64,000 nt of DNA from NCBI GenBank assembly GCA_937931645.1, contig CALHAR010000001.1, forward strand, positions 102,110 to 166,109, in the 5' to 3' direction. This DNA comes from an uncultured Alphaproteobacteria bacterium. Lineage in GTDB: Bacteria > Pseudomonadota > Alphaproteobacteria > Micavibrionales > Micavibrionaceae. A program made the translations under genes and the position numbers. Below are positions 61,928 to 64,000 of this stretch, piece by piece (position 1 is the first letter of the stretch; every line of letters begins with the position of its first letter). The notes under the pieces are model-generated. The model did no database searches. It saw only the letters and a program-made list of their open reading frames with translations, and was not told the origin of the DNA.

Positions 61928-64000
61928 ACTTTTTCAGATGTACTTGATGTTGTGTTCTTTTGTAACCGTGTTTTAGACACACGTTTTTTCGGAAAAACAA
62001 GCGTTGCTGTCGTTCCAATATTCTTCTGAGAGACAAGTTCAAAACCACCACCATGCAGTTCTATCAATGATTGAACCAATGTTAGTCCAAGACCTGTTCC
62101 TGATTTACTTCTCTTATGTTGGGCATCAACTTGACCAAAAGGAGAAAGCGCCTTGACTATCTCAGACTCCGTTAAACCAACCCCTGTATCCGTAACAGAA
62201 AGATGCGCCCGTCCTTGAGACCCTATCTGCGCGTCTATCATGATATAGGCGTTATCGGGACTAAAGTTAATAGCGTTTGAAAGAAGGTTCAACATCATTT
62301 GTTTAACAGCGTGATTTTCACCAATTAGATTAAACTCTGGGTCTATTGCCTTATTCTCAATCCTTATATTCTTAGCATCAGATTTTGATTTAACCATTTC
62401 TAGGCAAGATGTAATAACATCCCTCACGTTAACGACGCCTTCTTTTAAATCTCTATTCCCTGCATCGATATGCGACACATCAAGAATTTCATTAATAACA
62501 CTCAATAAGCTCTTTCCACTATCGAAAATATTTGTCGCATATTCTTTGTACTCAGGTTGAGGAAGTTCGCCATAGGATTCATTCTTTATAATTTCAGCAA
62601 AGCCAATAACGGAATTTAAAGGCGTTCTTAACTCATGACTCATATTGGCCAAAAACTCAGATTTTGCGCGGTTGGCTAAATCAGACTCAATTTTAGCATC
62701 TTTTAACGCTATCTCCGCCTGTCTACGCTGGTCAATATCTTCCATACTCCCTTCATAGAACAAAAGCGTCCCATCATCATCAAGAACTGGGCGGATATTT
62801 TCATTAACCCAAACTAAATCACCATTTTTACGAATGATCTGAGATTCTATCCACTTAGAATGGCCAAGCGTTGCAATATCATTTAATGTTCTGTCTCTCA
62901 GCTCTTTATCAACATAAAGCTCTTCTTGTGCTTTATTAATATCACGTAAAATTTCTTCTGGGTTGTCATAGCCGGTAATTTTTGCAAAAGCTGGGTTAGC
63001 ACTTAAAAACTGACCTTCTGGTGTCACCTGATAAATACCACTCGCTGCATTTTCAACAATAGTACGGTATTTTCTTTCTGCCTCACCTAATGCTTGCTCG
63101 GCACGGCGACGTTCCTCAACATCCGTAATTGTTCCAACGGCACGAATTTCTTGATTTTCATCCTGCCTTAACATGGAAAATGCAATTTCAACTGTTCTAT
63201 ACTTCCCATCTGCGCAACGCAACTTTGTAAAGGCACGGTAAGACTTCTTTCTACCTTTCACCAAATCTTCAAAATTTTGTTTTTGTTCTTTTTGATCTTG
63301 CGCATAAATAAGTCCAAATAAATCTCTACCTATAGAACGCTCAATATCAAATCCTGTTACTTTTCCCCACGCTTCATTCAAAAATAATAAAACACCGTCG
63401 ACAGAAACTTCAAAAATAATATCACTCACCGCATTAATAACGGCTTTATTTTCTTTATCAGATTTTTGGATTAAGCTATTCAAACGCTCACGCTCTGATA
63501 CTTCTTGGTGAAGCTCATAGTTTTTATGCGCCAATTCTTTGTTCATAGAGGATAGTTTCTGCGATTGTGTTTGATTGTTACGAACATACAGCGTTCCAAT
63601 CAATGTCAAGGTCACACCAAAAAGAAGCATCAAAAGTGGTATTTTTTGTAAAAATAGTTCTCTTTTTTGCAGTTTCAAATCCAACCTTACATCATAGACT
63701 TTATCGGCAAATAACAACTGAAAAACATTCACATAGTGGTTAACCATATCTTCAGACCTATCATTGCCATCATCAACACCATAACTAAAGACTGCCGCCT
63801 CTTTCTCAGCACTCAATACCTGTAAGCTATGAATAGATTGCCTTTTATCCAACCAATCCAAAGGAATGAGTTTTTCTGTGTTAATTAGCCCAACAATATA
63901 GCTCCCTTCGGCACCGCTAACATTTTTGGTAATAGCTGTAATATTATTATAAATTTGTGTGTCGCTCTTAGGGAGGTATCGGTCTTCGATAATATATAGA
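61924..64000 (-). CDS. PAS-domain sensor histidine kinase (5' end beyond the window)
   Basis: The frame stays open to the last base of the window, so the N-terminus is missing; at least 692 residues are present. A periplasmic or extracellular sensor part comes first (visible to about 63650 and including NTEKLIPLDWLDKRQS), then a membrane segment (IPLLMLLFGVTLTLIGTLYV), a short coiled linker and two PAS domains (each ending in a WxK or WIES block). HisKA follows with the phospho-His in ANMSHELRTPLNSV, then HATPase_c with GTGLGLTLVQSLIELHGG. No receiver domain. No response regulator gene is visible. The signal is unknown. Confidence 0.9.
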   Translation of the reverse strand, partial: LYIIEDRYLPKSDTQIYNNITAITKNVSGAEGSYIVGLINTEKLIPLDWLDKRQSIHSLQVLSAEKEAAVFSYGVDDGNDRSEDMVNHYVNVFQLLFADKVYDVRLDLKLQKRELFLQKIPLLMLLFGVTLTLIGTLYVRNNQTQSQKLSSMNKELAHKNYELHQEVSERERLNSLIQKSDKENKAVINAVSDIIFEVSVDGVLLFLNEAWGKVTGFDIERSIGRDLFGLIYAQDQKEQKQNFEDLVKGRKKSYRAFTKLRCADGKYRTVEIAFSMLRQDENQEIRAVGTITDVEERRRAEQALGEAERKYRTIVENAASGIYQVTPEGQFLSANPAFAKITGYDNPEEILRDINKAQEELYVDKELRDRTLNDIATLGHSKWIESQIIRKNGDLVWVNENIRPVLDDDGTLLFYEGSMEDIDQRRQAEIALKDAKIESDLANRAKSEFLANMSHELRTPLNSVIGFAEIIKNESYGELPQPEYKEYATNIFDSGKSLLSVINEILDVSHIDAGNRDLKEGVVNVRDVITSCLEMVKSKSDAKNIRIENKAIDPEFNLIGENHAVKQMMLNLLSNAINFSPDNAYIMIDAQIGSQGRAHLSVTDTGVGLTESEIVKALSPFGQVDAQHKRSKSGTGLGLTLVQSLIELHGGGFELVSQKNIGTTATLVFPKKRVSKTRLQKNTTSSTSEKV

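Noticed and set aside
1..64000. CRISPR array, insertion sequence, integrase or rRNA operon
   Set aside because: No regularly spaced identical repeats, transposase or integrase motifs, or rRNA sequence were seen on either strand.

Overview
The window is a dense, single-copy chromosomal stretch of a motile, Gram-negative alphaproteobacterium with a moderately AT-rich genome. Evidence for this is the gene order: hom-glpX-recJ; ihfA-merR-tRNA-Pro; rpiB-glyA-nrdR-ribD-ribE-ribH-nusB; an LdtR-type MarR regulator; and yceD beside a cytochrome bc1 assembly chaperone and bamE. MotA/MotB/FliL point to flagellar motility. The FMN-riboswitch-linked type II lumazine synthase and a Rhodospirillales-like hslO-lipoprotein pair fit the same class. 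I cannot name the genus. Almost every gene belongs to a known housekeeping family; the unfamiliar material sits in a few short insertions and in one envelope locus.

Layout. 1-7.4 kb (minus strand): an OmpA-like lipoprotein, hom, glpX, a queuosine-precursor transporter and the 5' part of recJ form one tight run; upstream are a gamma-carbonic-anhydrase-like protein, an aldo/keto reductase and the rplM-rpsI operon with its terminator. 7.4-16.7 kb: tRNA-Pro(GGG), a MerR regulator, ihfA, fabH, plsX, rpmF, yceD and the bc1 chaperone, plus bamE. In related genomes this block is usually continuous. Here it is interrupted twice: by a plus-strand repeat-protein gene (9.2-10.0 kb) and by a 2.3-kb insertion (12.6-14.9 kb) with an EgtD-like methyltransferase, its XRE-type regulator and a divergent pair of tiny genes.

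16.7-23 kb: fliL, nusB, ribH with an FMN riboswitch, ribE, ribD, nrdR, glyA, rpiB and a small DUF6898-like gene. 23-28 kb: glutaryl-CoA dehydrogenase, LdtR, hemB, motA and motB. 28-34.9 kb: a D-amino-acid oxidase family protein, parC, an unknown gene, recO, aspartate dehydrogenase with a histidine phosphatase, and an unknown exported protein. 34.9-46.1 kb: folP-folK, an LdtD/MepK-like peptidoglycan pair, ilvD, a PH-domain membrane protein, pfkA, a DUF465 protein, purE-purK and fumC with a ribbon-helix-helix gene.

46.1-64 kb: a giant AsmA protein; a two-gene envelope locus whose products share an N-terminal two-cysteine domain, one with two TcpQ-like domains and the other with a long coiled coil; prfB with an intact programmed +1 frameshift site; a DJ-1-like protein without the catalytic cysteine; an OmpA lipoprotein; trkH; a lipoprotein; hslO; an ABC-2 permease; recX; and a PAS histidine kinase cut by the window edge.

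The intergenic spaces carry several small dispersed hairpin repeats, two families of which show compensatory base changes, and an 86-bp palindrome directly behind nrdR. I found no insertion sequence, integrase, CRISPR array or rRNA gene. The best candidates for undescribed biology are the TcpQ/coiled-coil envelope pair, the EgtD-like methyltransferase insertion and the tandem-repeat protein at 9.2 kb.
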